From contig JBKBUQ010000059.1 in the NCBI GenBank assembly GCA_046289975.1, positions 1 through 15,866 of the forward strand: a DNA stretch of 15,866 bases, given 5' to 3'. Below the pieces are notes generated by a model. That model did not search any database. It had not been told where the DNA came from and saw only the letters and a list, made by a program, of their open reading frames with translations. Positions 6,825 through 14,493 of the stretch are shown here, one piece after another. Origin of the DNA: UBA2798 sp046289975 (GTDB lineage: Bacteria; Bacteroidota; Bacteroidia; Flavobacteriales_D; UBA2798). A program made the position numbers and the translations under genes. Each line of letters begins with the position of its first letter. The stretch's first letter is position 1.

Positions 6825-7247
6825 TTATGAATGTTTATCGGGTTCGGTAGCAGAGGGTATGAATTGCCTGAGCCATTCTTTCGCCTTCGTTACATCTGAA
6901 AAAACTTTGAAAGGTTTGGCTGGACGATAAAATTTCGCGTAAAAATTGGCAAGGATTTTATAGGCAAGGTTGTTTACAAGTACAGCACATGCTGTAAATG
7001 GTTGCTTATCTTCAATTTTTCTGCTGAATTCACGTGCTTCCTTTGTAATTGTTACCCGCTCTTCGAACATGAGTAACAATGGCATTTTCTTTTCGCTTGT
7101 AACCTCTTTGAATTTGCGATGATGGTTTTTTTTCTCTTCAACCGTAATTTCGGAGTCGCGGAGATAAACCATGTGTATGATATTGTCTTCAACCCAGATT
7201 TTGGCTGTATCCGTAAGTTGTTGCGGATTGTTGCAGGAGTATTTCAA
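6825..7247 (-). CDS. SEC14/STAS-like (DUF7793-type) small protein
   Basis: The protein matches my memory of Bacteroidota proteins named STAS/SEC14 domain-containing: TAKIWVEDNIIHMVY near residues 14-28, LLLMFEE near 57-63, ITKEAREF near 67-74, CAVLVNNLAYKILANFY near 87-103, and a closing FSDVTKAKEWLRQF helix. These are soluble alpha/beta proteins without known catalytic residues, and the role is unknown. An ATG at 7277 would add 10 residues, but it lies inside a perfect TAnnTTTG promoter box, so a transcript from that promoter could not contain it. The best remaining start is TTG 7247, giving 140 residues. If another promoter further upstream is used, the 150-residue form is possible. The CPBP protease gene follows after 22 nt. 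Confidence 0.78.
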   Translation of the reverse strand: MKYSCNNPQQLTDTAKIWVEDNIIHMVYLRDSEITVEEKKNHHRKFKEVTSEKKMPLLLMFEERVTITKEAREFSRKIEDKQPFTACAVLVNNLAYKILANFYAKFYRPAKPFKVFSDVTKAKEWLRQFIPSATEPDKHS

Positions 7248-7270
7248 GCAGGTGTAGTAATGATGTTTAA

Positions 7271-7301
7271 CAAACATACTTTAATGGAGCAATTAACCAA
7301 A
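7271..7301 (-). promoter_or_regulatory. Bacteroidota-type promoter for the SEC14-like/CPBP operon
   Basis: On the minus strand, TTTG (7301-7298), a 19-nt spacer and TATGTTTG (7278-7271) match the Bacteroidota consensus (TTTG, 17-23 nt, TAnnTTTG) at every fixed position. Transcription should begin about 5-7 nt downstream, near 7265, leaving a leader of about 18 nt before TTG 7247. Confidence 0.7.
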
Positions 7302-7538
7302 AAAATGCTATTCAGCAGTAATTTTATCTTAAAATCTAATCACTTGTTACATAATGAAATCAGGGAAACGGGGTGATAGGCATGTTGTGTTAAAAACGAT
7401 TACATGATAGAAAACAACCTTTTTGGGTTTCAATTATTTAAGTGAAAAATGTAGAATGGAAGGTTCTGCATTTCATATTTATTTCATCAGTTTATCATTT
7501 ACTTGAATTATTTTATCAGTTTACCCACACATTACTCA
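7302..7538. other. AT-rich intergenic stretch, no gene seen
   Basis: This lies between the M28 peptidase stop and the promoter of the SEC14-like gene. I see no strong terminator; a 4-bp hairpin near 7410-7425 is too weak. A 9-nt direct repeat (atcagttta) occurs twice, near 7488 and 7514, with no evident meaning. Confidence 0.4.
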
Positions 7539-8933
7539 TTAAAGCAAATTGCGATCGATCAAATAGATCAACGTAGCCATGGCAGCAGCGCCTAATTCCA
7601 ACTCTCTTTTGTTAACCGTCTCAAAAACATCGGTTTCTGCATGGTGGTGATCAAAATAACGTTGTGAGTCGGGGATAAATCCGAATAAGACGATGTTGGA
7701 GAATTTCTTCTTTAAAGGACCAATATCGGCTCCACTTCCGCCGGGTTCAAAAAAATGGAGATCATAGGAGTTTAGCAATCGGTTAAGCGAACGAAGCCAG
7801 GCAATTTGTTGTTCGTTACCTTCAATAGTAAATCCGCGCGGAGCAAATCCTCCCCGATCACTTTCGAGTCCTGCAACATGAATTTCGCCTTTGCGTTCAG
7901 CTTCATCTGCATATTTTTTTCCTCCCCGAAGTCCGTTTTCTTCATTCATAAATAAAACGGCCCGCAAGGTATGACGTGGACGTATTCCAAGTGATTTAAA
8001 TAAGCGTAACACTTCAATGGATTGTACGCATCCTGCACCATCATCGTGTGCGCCTTCTCCAATGTCCCAGCTGTCAAGGTGGCCTCCAATAGTGATGATG
8101 CGATCCGGAAATTCGCTGCCTTTAAGTTCTCCAATGACGTTATGCGATAACACATCTGGAAATACTTTACAATCCATTTCAAGAGTAACAGAAACTTTTC
8201 TTCCTTGCTTGAGTTCATCTGAAATTTTATCTGCCATTACAGTGGAGACAGCAGCAGCAGGAATTTTCTTTAAAGAATCTTCGTAATGAATACTTCCGGT
8301 ATGCGGATGATCACCATGTCCATGTGCCATGCTTCGCACAATTACAGCCTTTGCTCCATACTTCGCTGCTTCTGATGCGCCTTGAACGCGTTGATTTACG
8401 CAATGACCGTATGCTTTAAATGTTTGAATGAAAGTGGGATCGAAAGGTCGGTTGAAAAAGACAATTTTCCCTTTGATGTTTTCAGTTCCTAATCGTTTCA
8501 GTTCTTCAAAATCATTGACTTCAATAACTTCACCTGTAACTGGTCCATTTGTTCCAACAGAACCTCCCAGGGCAGTGATCTTTAATGTGGAACTTACGGG
8601 AGTACCATCTTTTAATTTGGGATTTTTGCTTAAAAGCAAGGATCCTTTTTCTTTTCCGCGAACCCATTTGGGTACCATAACGTCCTGAAGCCAAACCTGA
8701 TCAAATCCTGCCTTTTCCATAGTCTGTTTTCCCCAGACAACCGCTTTTTCTGCTTGTACTGAACCGCTCAAACGATGTCCGACCTGTTTACATAACACCC
8801 TTAGGTTTTCGTAACATTCGCCCTGGGTTAGAGCAATATCATAAATGCGGCGAACGGTAATGGAGTCGGATTGGCCTTTGGAAGTGCTGAAATTCAGCAA
8901 ACAAAGTAAGGAGAAGAGAATTCTTGTTTTCAT
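7539..8933 (-). CDS. Secreted M28-family zinc peptidase with PA domain
   Basis: The 464-residue product has a signal peptide (about 1-20). A PA-like insert at roughly 130-260 contains IKGKIVFF and EAAKYGAKAVIVRS. The M28 catalytic core follows. Visible metal-site residues are His285 in GGHLDSWD (with catalytic-helper Asp287), Asp297 in GAHDDGAG, the NEENG pair Glu331/Glu332 (general base and ligand), Asp359 in ESDRGG, and the HHH cluster at 429-431 in YFDHHHAETD. The order of PA domain then core matches carboxypeptidase Q-like M28 enzymes, which release amino acids from peptides. It should act in the periplasm or outside the cell. The metal site looks intact. It is divergent from another secreted metallopeptidase across 32 bp. 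The preferred substrate cannot be read from sequence. Confidence 0.93.
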   Translation of the reverse strand: MKTRILFSLLCLLNFSTSKGQSDSITVRRIYDIALTQGECYENLRVLCKQVGHRLSGSVQAEKAVVWGKQTMEKAGFDQVWLQDVMVPKWVRGKEKGSLLLSKNPKLKDGTPVSSTLKITALGGSVGTNGPVTGEVIEVNDFEELKRLGTENIKGKIVFFNRPFDPTFIQTFKAYGHCVNQRVQGASEAAKYGAKAVIVRSMAHGHGDHPHTGSIHYEDSLKKIPAAAVSTVMADKISDELKQGRKVSVTLEMDCKVFPDVLSHNVIGELKGSEFPDRIITIGGHLDSWDIGEGAHDDGAGCVQSIEVLRLFKSLGIRPRHTLRAVLFMNEENGLRGGKKYADEAERKGEIHVAGLESDRGGFAPRGFTIEGNEQQIAWLRSLNRLLNSYDLHFFEPGGSGADIGPLKKKFSNIVLFGFIPDSQRYFDHHHAETDVFETVNKRELELGAAAMATLIYLIDRNLL

Positions 8934-8965
8934 TTCCGGTTGGTCTGGCTAAATTTACAAAGAAT
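8934..8965. promoter_or_regulatory. Compact divergent promoter region between two peptidase genes
   Basis: Only 32 bp separate the two opposed start codons, so promoter elements must overlap one or both genes. The self-complementary TAAATTTA at 8950-8957 is one base from the TAnnTTTG -7 consensus on both strands, but no convincing -33 partner was found. This is a suggestion only. Confidence 0.3.
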
Positions 8966-9634
8966 ATGATTTGGAAGAGTTTTTGTTTTATTGGTGTAAT
9001 GTTGTGTCTGAACGCAAATGCCTCCAAACATGCTCCTATAAGCGTAAACAAAAAAGTGGCTGCTGTTGTTGCCGATTCTTTGCAGTTTATTTTTGGTTCC
9101 AACAAAAATATTCCGGAGAAATTCAGATTACCATTTTTTTATGCCTTGCAGTTTTATCCTGAGTTGCAATCCTTGCACATTTCAGTGAAGGAGAAGAAAA
9201 TAAGTACAACAATGGCGGCGAGGCCTTCATCGGGTTCTGTGGTATTTCGTTTCAGAAAAAAGCGACATTATATTGTATTTGTGAATTCAGATACAAAAGG
9301 GATAGCTCCCTATTACGATGAATTTTCTTTTAATGCTCAGATTGGTGTTTTCGGTCATGAACTTGCGCACTTTCTGAAATACATTAATCAAGGTGTTTTT
9401 TCACTTATCGGAGATGCACTTAATTACCGGAAGGACAGTTTTAAATCACACTATGAATGCTATACTGATAGTATTACCATAGCAAGAGGTTTAGGATGGC
9501 AGTGTTATGATTTTTCAACTCAGCTTCACAACAATCAACGAATTGATTCTTCTTACAAATCAAGAAAAGAGGAACTTTATTATACGCCTAGAAAAATTTT
9601 TGCTTTAATGAGCGATCTGGGTTACGATATGTAA
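8966..9634 (+). CDS. Secreted HExxH zinc-metallopeptidase-like protein
   Basis: I start the protein at ATG 8966 rather than 8924, because the shorter form begins directly with a signal peptide (MIWKSFCFIG through about residue 19) and avoids overlap with the divergent gene. The 222-residue product has HELAH at 131-135, the classic zinc-binding HExxH. About 29 residues later comes ECYTDS (Glu164, Asp168), resembling the E-x-x-A-D third-ligand helix of gluzincin peptidases. A beta-rich region precedes the motif. I do not recognise the exact family. A secreted or periplasmic zinc peptidase is the most likely role. It is the only plus-strand gene in the window and faces away from the M28 peptidase. 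Confidence 0.8.
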   Translation: MIWKSFCFIGVMLCLNANASKHAPISVNKKVAAVVADSLQFIFGSNKNIPEKFRLPFFYALQFYPELQSLHISVKEKKISTTMAARPSSGSVVFRFRKKRHYIVFVNSDTKGIAPYYDEFSFNAQIGVFGHELAHFLKYINQGVFSLIGDALNYRKDSFKSHYECYTDSITIARGLGWQCYDFSTQLHNNQRIDSSYKSRKEELYYTPRKIFALMSDLGYDM

Positions 9635-9895
9635 CATTTGGTTATGTATTGTAAACAACATTTAGTTCCATGTTCACCTATAGGATTCAACTGAAGCGCT
9701 GTTAATTGTTACCTAAATCTAAACCGTTGATTGAAATGTTAAGGGTAGATGTTTACATTACAAAAATTAGTATGTGTTATATCGTTAGGAGAGGGGCAAA
9801 TTCAGGTGGAAGAAGGATATTGAAATGACAATTGTCAATAAATTGATCATTTCTGGCGGTGATCATCAATATTAATGGCCTTGAAGGCAGAAAAC
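9635..9895. other. Convergent intergenic region with short palindromes
   Basis: This is the downstream end of both the plus-strand peptidase gene and the minus-strand MBOAT gene. It holds a perfect 12-bp palindrome, TGACAATTGTCA, at 9826-9837 and two TGATCA sites (9844-9849, 9860-9865) in an imperfect inverted arrangement. Neither is followed by a clear T-run, so no textbook terminator is visible. No gene was found. Confidence 0.4.
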
Positions 9896-11671
9896 TTAAA
9901 AAGCGAAATAAATGAAGGCCTGAAAATCGGCAGAAACAGCCTGATAGATAAGTACACTTGAAAGTACAACAACGATTACCTGTGCGTAAGATGGTAAGCG
10001 TATGAAGCCGTTCATTATTTTTTCTTTGCCTGCTGAAGGTAACCAATGAATAAGGTATGCAGCAATCATTAAAAGGAATACTATTGAATAGGTGGTCATC
10101 ATCAGGTTCCAGGCACTGTTATTAAAACCTTCATCTGTAAATAATCCAAAATTGTTCCAGATACGATTCATATATAGGTTGGCATTCTCCATGTCTGAAG
10201 CTCGGAAAAATACCCTTGTAAACGTAATGAAGTTGAAGGTGAAGAATATTTTCCAGAAATGAATAAGGAAGAAATTCGATTTCTCGTAAGGAGAAATTCG
10301 TTTCCAGTATTTGTAGATGACTAATCCCAGCCCGTTTAATCCGCCCCAGATAATGAATTTTAAATTGTTACCATGCCACAGTCCACCCAGGAGCATTGTA
10401 ATAAGGAGATTGATATCTGTTGTTACGAATTTCCGTACAGAATCTATCAGCATAAGCAGTAATACCAGCACCATAAGAATAAAAGAGAGTGTCCAGAATC
10501 CAAAACTGAATTCAATTCCTGCTACAGTGAAGACTACATCAAAATAGTATTCAATTAAACCTGCAATAAATGCAATAATAAGTGGTAGGAATAGCCAGGA
10601 AACCCAACTTGCAGTTTTATTACCTCCTAAGGGAATATAGAGATAGTCTTTTAAAAACGATGACAGCGAAATATGCCAGCGTTTCCAGAAGTCTGCAACG
10701 TTTATAGCTTTATAAGGCGAGTTGAAATTGGTGTTCAGCTGGAAGCCCAGTAATCTGGATACACCTATGGCAATATCGGTGTACCCGCTAAAATCGCCGT
10801 AGATCTGCATCGAATAAGCCCACATGGCAACAACCAATACAAATCCCGGAAAATTATCAGGATTCTGAAAGGCATGATCCACAAAGTTTGCTCCGAGGTA
10901 ATCTGCAATTACAATTTTCTTAACTAAACCTCGCAGGATTTGCCATAGCGACCAGCCAAAATCGTTTTTTGTAAGGGAAAATGGCTGATACATCTGTGGA
11001 ATGAAATCCTTCGCGCGTACAATCGGACCAGCAACCAATTGAGGGAAGAAACTGACGAAAAATCCAAAATCAATAATATTCCTTACTGGTTGAAGCTCTT
11101 TTCTGTAAATATCGATGGTATAACTCATCGTTTGAAAAGTGTAGAAGGAAATACCTACCGGAAGAATCAATCGGTCTACACACAATACTTCAGATCCCCA
11201 AAACGAATTTGTCCAATAGGAAAAGTGATTGAAGAATTCGTAATTGGTATGAAAGAGCTGATTAAAGGAGTCTGTAAAAAAGAATGCGTATTTAAAATAA
11301 CTCAAAACAAAAAGATTCCCAAACATCGAAAGGAATAAAAGAAACTTTCGTTTACCCGGCCGATCGGATCTGAATAGCGCATTTCCTATGTTATAATCCA
11401 GAAGGGTAGAGAAAACAAGAAGAATTAAAAATAATCCGCTTGTTTTAAAATAGAAAAAGCAACTTACCGCAAGCAAAAACCAGGTTCTAAGATTTTGCTT
11501 TTTATGAACGAGTGTGAAAACTCCGTAAACAAGTAAAAAGAAAATCCAGAAGTTGGCCTGGGTAAAGGTAATGGGTTCATTATTGATTTTAGAAAAATCG
11601 TTCGCCTGTTTACCGAGTTCGGCACAGGTAAATCCGGGGTAAGTAAAAAACAGATCGTAGAACCGTTCCAT
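9896..11671 (-). CDS. MBOAT-family membrane O-acyltransferase
   Basis: The 591-residue polytopic membrane protein resembles AlgI, DltB and PatA. The conserved blocks are visible: LPVGISFYTFQTMSY at 170-184, FFPQLVAGPIVR at 208-219, the YGDFSGYTDIAIG block at 291-303, NSPYKA and DFWKRWHISLSSFLKDYLY at 327-345 with His333, and LGGLWHG at 428-434 with the catalytic His433. The family passes acyl groups, usually acetyl, from the cytoplasm toward an extracytoplasmic acceptor handled by a partner SGNH or AlgJ/X-like protein. Between PLGGN (347-351) and LLGGLWHG lies an extra hydrophobic stretch of about 60 residues (see findings). The start codon overlaps the preceding SGNH gene's stop by 1 nt (TAATG). 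The acceptor could be peptidoglycan or a surface polysaccharide. Confidence 0.95.
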   Translation of the reverse strand: MERFYDLFFTYPGFTCAELGKQANDFSKINNEPITFTQANFWIFFLLVYGVFTLVHKKQNLRTWFLLAVSCFFYFKTSGLFLILLVFSTLLDYNIGNALFRSDRPGKRKFLLFLSMFGNLFVLSYFKYAFFFTDSFNQLFHTNYEFFNHFSYWTNSFWGSEVLCVDRLILPVGISFYTFQTMSYTIDIYRKELQPVRNIIDFGFFVSFFPQLVAGPIVRAKDFIPQMYQPFSLTKNDFGWSLWQILRGLVKKIVIADYLGANFVDHAFQNPDNFPGFVLVVAMWAYSMQIYGDFSGYTDIAIGVSRLLGFQLNTNFNSPYKAINVADFWKRWHISLSSFLKDYLYIPLGGNKTASWVSWLFLPLIIAFIAGLIEYYFDVVFTVAGIEFSFGFWTLSFILMVLVLLLMLIDSVRKFVTTDINLLITMLLGGLWHGNNLKFIIWGGLNGLGLVIYKYWKRISPYEKSNFFLIHFWKIFFTFNFITFTRVFFRASDMENANLYMNRIWNNFGLFTDEGFNNSAWNLMMTTYSIVFLLMIAAYLIHWLPSAGKEKIMNGFIRLPSYAQVIVVVLSSVLIYQAVSADFQAFIYFAF

Positions 11672-12975
11672 TATTTTTCGTTACTCAGTTTAATCAGTCT
11701 TCGGTATTCAAATTCATTAAGGTATTTTAAAAAGGCTTCAAAAAACAAATCACCTTTTAAATTATAGCCTTCAAGTGTAAAATGGACCCTGTCTTTGTGC
11801 ATTAAACCTTCTTTGTACCAGGCGTGGGAAGAATTAAATCCTCCCATAATTCCGTAAAAATCCCAAACGCCCATGTTGTATTTTTCTGCTAATGCAAAAA
11901 TGATCTGCTCCATGCGGGCAACATTCTTGTTGGCATATTTTCTGTAGTAATACGCATCGTTGGGAACCGTAAGTAATATCGCTGCATCCGGATTAACACG
12001 TAATATTTTAAGGATCATTTCTTCATAACGCTGATAAAATCCGACAGAATCAAAATCATTGTACAAAACATTTGCATCATTTGTCCCTATAGAGATAATG
12101 AACATGTCGGGTTTGCGCGCAGAAAGTTGTTTTTCCCAATCCTGACATCTTTTGTAGCTGTTAAACGATGCTCCGTTTATTCCAATGGAGTTGTAAACGA
12201 TTCCCGGCTGTTCATTCATCATTTCTACACCATAACAAACAAACGAACCGGTATCAGGGTGTAAGCGTTGAATAACAAACCACGCTGTATCTACTTCCTG
12301 GTAAAGGTTGAATTGAGTATATCCTGCAATACTGTCTACTTCGGTGCTTTTAACCAGTCCGGGGTAAGCAAAGTGGACTTTGTACGCAGGATTTGAGTTG
12401 TGATAAACGCGAAACTGATCGTGCAGATAACGCATGTTTTCTTTTTCGCGGTAATAAATTTTAATGGATGAAATAGAGTCTTTTGTGCGAATAGAAATAC
12501 CAAGTAGTCCTAATCGGCTGGTATCTTTTTTCTCTACATTTCTTACTGCTGTCCAATTACCTGTGCCTTCTGCTTTGTAATTGTAAGGATTGTTAGTTTC
12601 TGCCAGGCTGAAAGGAAACACCAATCCTCTTGCACCCAATAATCCCGGCCAATAGGAGTTGAGATAGGTTCGCATCTTGTTCGAATAGATGTCGGCCTGG
12701 ATGTGTGAACCGCCAATGTGATAAATAAACACCTGACCTTTTCTCCTATTTATCACGCTGTCGAACTTGGAATAGAATCGTTCGAAAGCATAAGAATGGC
12801 CTGAAGGAAAATCGTATCGGTTTTTTCCATAATGAATGAATGGGTACTGCCTGATCTTCGCGGTATCAATTATTCCCATCAAACTATCATTCAGTAAATC
12901 ATCGTCCCATTGTGCCTGCAACGGACTGGAAATACAACTCAACAAAAGCAAAATGATTATCCACCCGTTTCTCAT
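11671..12975 (-). CDS. SGNH/GDSL hydrolase family protein B (GGSH, GTND)
   Basis: The start is ATG 12975, which forms an ATGA overlap with the upstream SGNH stop. A longer in-frame reading to 13026 would add 17 residues inside that gene and block the signal peptide. The 434-residue form has a signal peptide (about 1-22, ending PLQAQ). Block I is IGGSHIQ with Ser90, and it lacks the usual Asp of GDS. Block III is GTND at 297-300 (Asn299). Block V is DRVHF with Asp395 and His398. Residues about 120-255, between blocks I and III, are beta-rich and inserted. It probably acts in the periplasm as acetyltransferase or esterase partner of the MBOAT. It is a paralogue of the upstream gene. Which of the two transfers and which removes acetyl cannot be told from sequence. 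Confidence 0.9.
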   Translation of the reverse strand: MRNGWIIILLLLSCISSPLQAQWDDDLLNDSLMGIIDTAKIRQYPFIHYGKNRYDFPSGHSYAFERFYSKFDSVINRRKGQVFIYHIGGSHIQADIYSNKMRTYLNSYWPGLLGARGLVFPFSLAETNNPYNYKAEGTGNWTAVRNVEKKDTSRLGLLGISIRTKDSISSIKIYYREKENMRYLHDQFRVYHNSNPAYKVHFAYPGLVKSTEVDSIAGYTQFNLYQEVDTAWFVIQRLHPDTGSFVCYGVEMMNEQPGIVYNSIGINGASFNSYKRCQDWEKQLSARKPDMFIISIGTNDANVLYNDFDSVGFYQRYEEMILKILRVNPDAAILLTVPNDAYYYRKYANKNVARMEQIIFALAEKYNMGVWDFYGIMGGFNSSHAWYKEGLMHKDRVHFTLEGYNLKGDLFFEAFLKYLNEFEYRRLIKLSNEK

Positions 12976-14468
12976 GGCTGAACTCCTTTCTGGTATTGTT
13001 GGTATTCGTATAAAAAAGCTTCCCAAAATTTCTCAGCAATGATACGCGATCCTGAAGGAGAGAAGTGGGTATAATCTTCCCCTGCAAGTCCTTTTTCTAC
13101 CCAAGTCAACATTGAATTTTCTCCTCCCATAGCCGAATAAATATCCCAATATCCTGCGCCAGCATTAAAGGCGGCCTGTTTCATATCAGCAATTAAGGTG
13201 CCAAGCAAAGGATAGCTCATGTATTCGCCGTCGACTTTTGTTGACATATCCGATGGACCGATAACAATAATAGATGCTCCCGGTCGCAAACGTTTTAATG
13301 TGTTGAGGTTACTTTGGAAATAATTAGCGTATTGTTTAGATGCAGCAGCGTCTTTCAGGTAAGGCATTGTGTTTCCGCCAAATTGCATGATGAACATTTC
13401 TACGCCTAAATCACTGTACATTCTGCTCATCAGATTTCCTTCGCATTTCCCTAAAAATGTTCCTGAACCTCCTCTCATAGCCACATTGTCAACGGTTACT
13501 CCATAATTTCCATCCAGAGAAAAACCGTAAAAGTCCGGACTATCTTTCCCTTTGAAAGTGTATCGTAATTGTTCCGGTGTGTTTTCAAAAAGCAATTCAA
13601 CTACATGGTAATTCCCATCCGGTAGGAGTGTGTCCTCGTGTATGACTTCACCGTTATTACTTACAATCATTTCAACTCTTGATCTGCAATTGCCATAAAA
13701 AAGACGAACGCGATTGAATTTTTTGGAATTGCCATAGGCTTGTTTGTGCATACCGATTTCAATCCAACCTTCAGTGCTTTCTAGTGTGGACAGCAATGAA
13801 TCGGGTACATATTTTGTAAATCGGGCAAAGGTGCCCATGCTGCCGTATTTTTTATGGGTTATCTCCTTGCTTACCTCCCCGAATACGGTGTGCCGTTTAA
13901 AATTAGGGGAAACGGTTTGAACGAACGACATCGTATGATATTGATTGAATGCAGCGATCATACCGGGGCCGTTTCCTCCGAATTTGGCTTGTAAACGTTG
14001 CCGGAAGTATCCCGTGATCCGGTCTCCTTCTATTTGCGAATCGCCGTAATGGAGAATGCGCACATTTTTCTTTGCCGCCGATGCCTCTTCCAGTTTCTGA
14101 AAAATAGAATGTAAAACCGTGGGGCCCTGAGGTCCGAATTCAATACGTTGTAAGCGCGATGCATCAACAGTTCCTGTTGAGGTATCACTTGGTGCACCAA
14201 GCTCAGTGCCTATTTTGTTGTTGTGACGAATAAATGTGTCAACCGGAATGTCTTCCTTCATCGTGGTATCCAATCCGGTTAGGAGATCATCAATTTTTAC
14301 CCTTTCTTTTTTTCGGGAATGTATGACCTTGTCAAATGTTGGGTACTTAATAACAATTTCATTTCCAATGGGGAAGCCGCCTTCCGGGACAAATAGGGTC
14401 ATGCTCAGCAATATGCTGAGAACCGCAAAAATGAAAAGGAAAACCCGAAAGGGACTATACGCTTCCAA
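12972..14468 (-). CDS. SGNH/GDSL hydrolase family protein A (GDSQ, GGN), TTG start
   Basis: The 498-residue product starts at TTG 14468; an in-frame stop 24 nt upstream excludes a longer form, and the next Met is inside the membrane segment. Residues 7-27 form an N-terminal membrane anchor or uncleaved signal, followed by a low-complexity linker to about 100. Block I is HYGDSQIEGDR with Ser144. Block III is FGGN at 363-366, where families usually have GxND. Block V is EDYTHFS with Asp465 and His468. A beta-rich insert spans about 190-330. First gene of the acetylation operon, about 93 nt from the OmpA stop and preceded by a -7 promoter box. An Ape1-like esterase or PatB-like transferase role is plausible. 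The AlgJ/X families are more distant. Confidence 0.9.
   Translation of the reverse strand: MEAYSPFRVFLFIFAVLSILLSMTLFVPEGGFPIGNEIVIKYPTFDKVIHSRKKERVKIDDLLTGLDTTMKEDIPVDTFIRHNNKIGTELGAPSDTSTGTVDASRLQRIEFGPQGPTVLHSIFQKLEEASAAKKNVRILHYGDSQIEGDRITGYFRQRLQAKFGGNGPGMIAAFNQYHTMSFVQTVSPNFKRHTVFGEVSKEITHKKYGSMGTFARFTKYVPDSLLSTLESTEGWIEIGMHKQAYGNSKKFNRVRLFYGNCRSRVEMIVSNNGEVIHEDTLLPDGNYHVVELLFENTPEQLRYTFKGKDSPDFYGFSLDGNYGVTVDNVAMRGGSGTFLGKCEGNLMSRMYSDLGVEMFIMQFGGNTMPYLKDAAASKQYANYFQSNLNTLKRLRPGASIIVIGPSDMSTKVDGEYMSYPLLGTLIADMKQAAFNAGAGYWDIYSAMGGENSMLTWVEKGLAGEDYTHFSPSGSRIIAEKFWEAFLYEYQQYQKGVQP
12983..12988 (-). promoter_or_regulatory. Shine-Dalgarno-like AAGGAG before the second SGNH gene
   Basis: AAGGAG lies 7 nt upstream of ATG 12975. 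It also encodes Lys-Gly near the end of the upstream protein, so it may be coincidence, and SD sites are unusual in this phylum. It supports 12975 over 13026 as the start. Confidence 0.4.
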
Positions 14469-14493
14469 TGAGTTAGAATTCTGGCCTGTAAAT

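Noticed and set aside
8924..8965. 14-codon upstream extension of the plus-strand peptidase
   Set aside because: It overlaps the divergent M28 gene start and puts charged residues before the signal peptide.
12976..13026. 17-codon upstream extension of the second SGNH gene
   Set aside because: It would hide the signal peptide; ATG 12975 makes a 4-nt overlap and has an AAGGAG before it.
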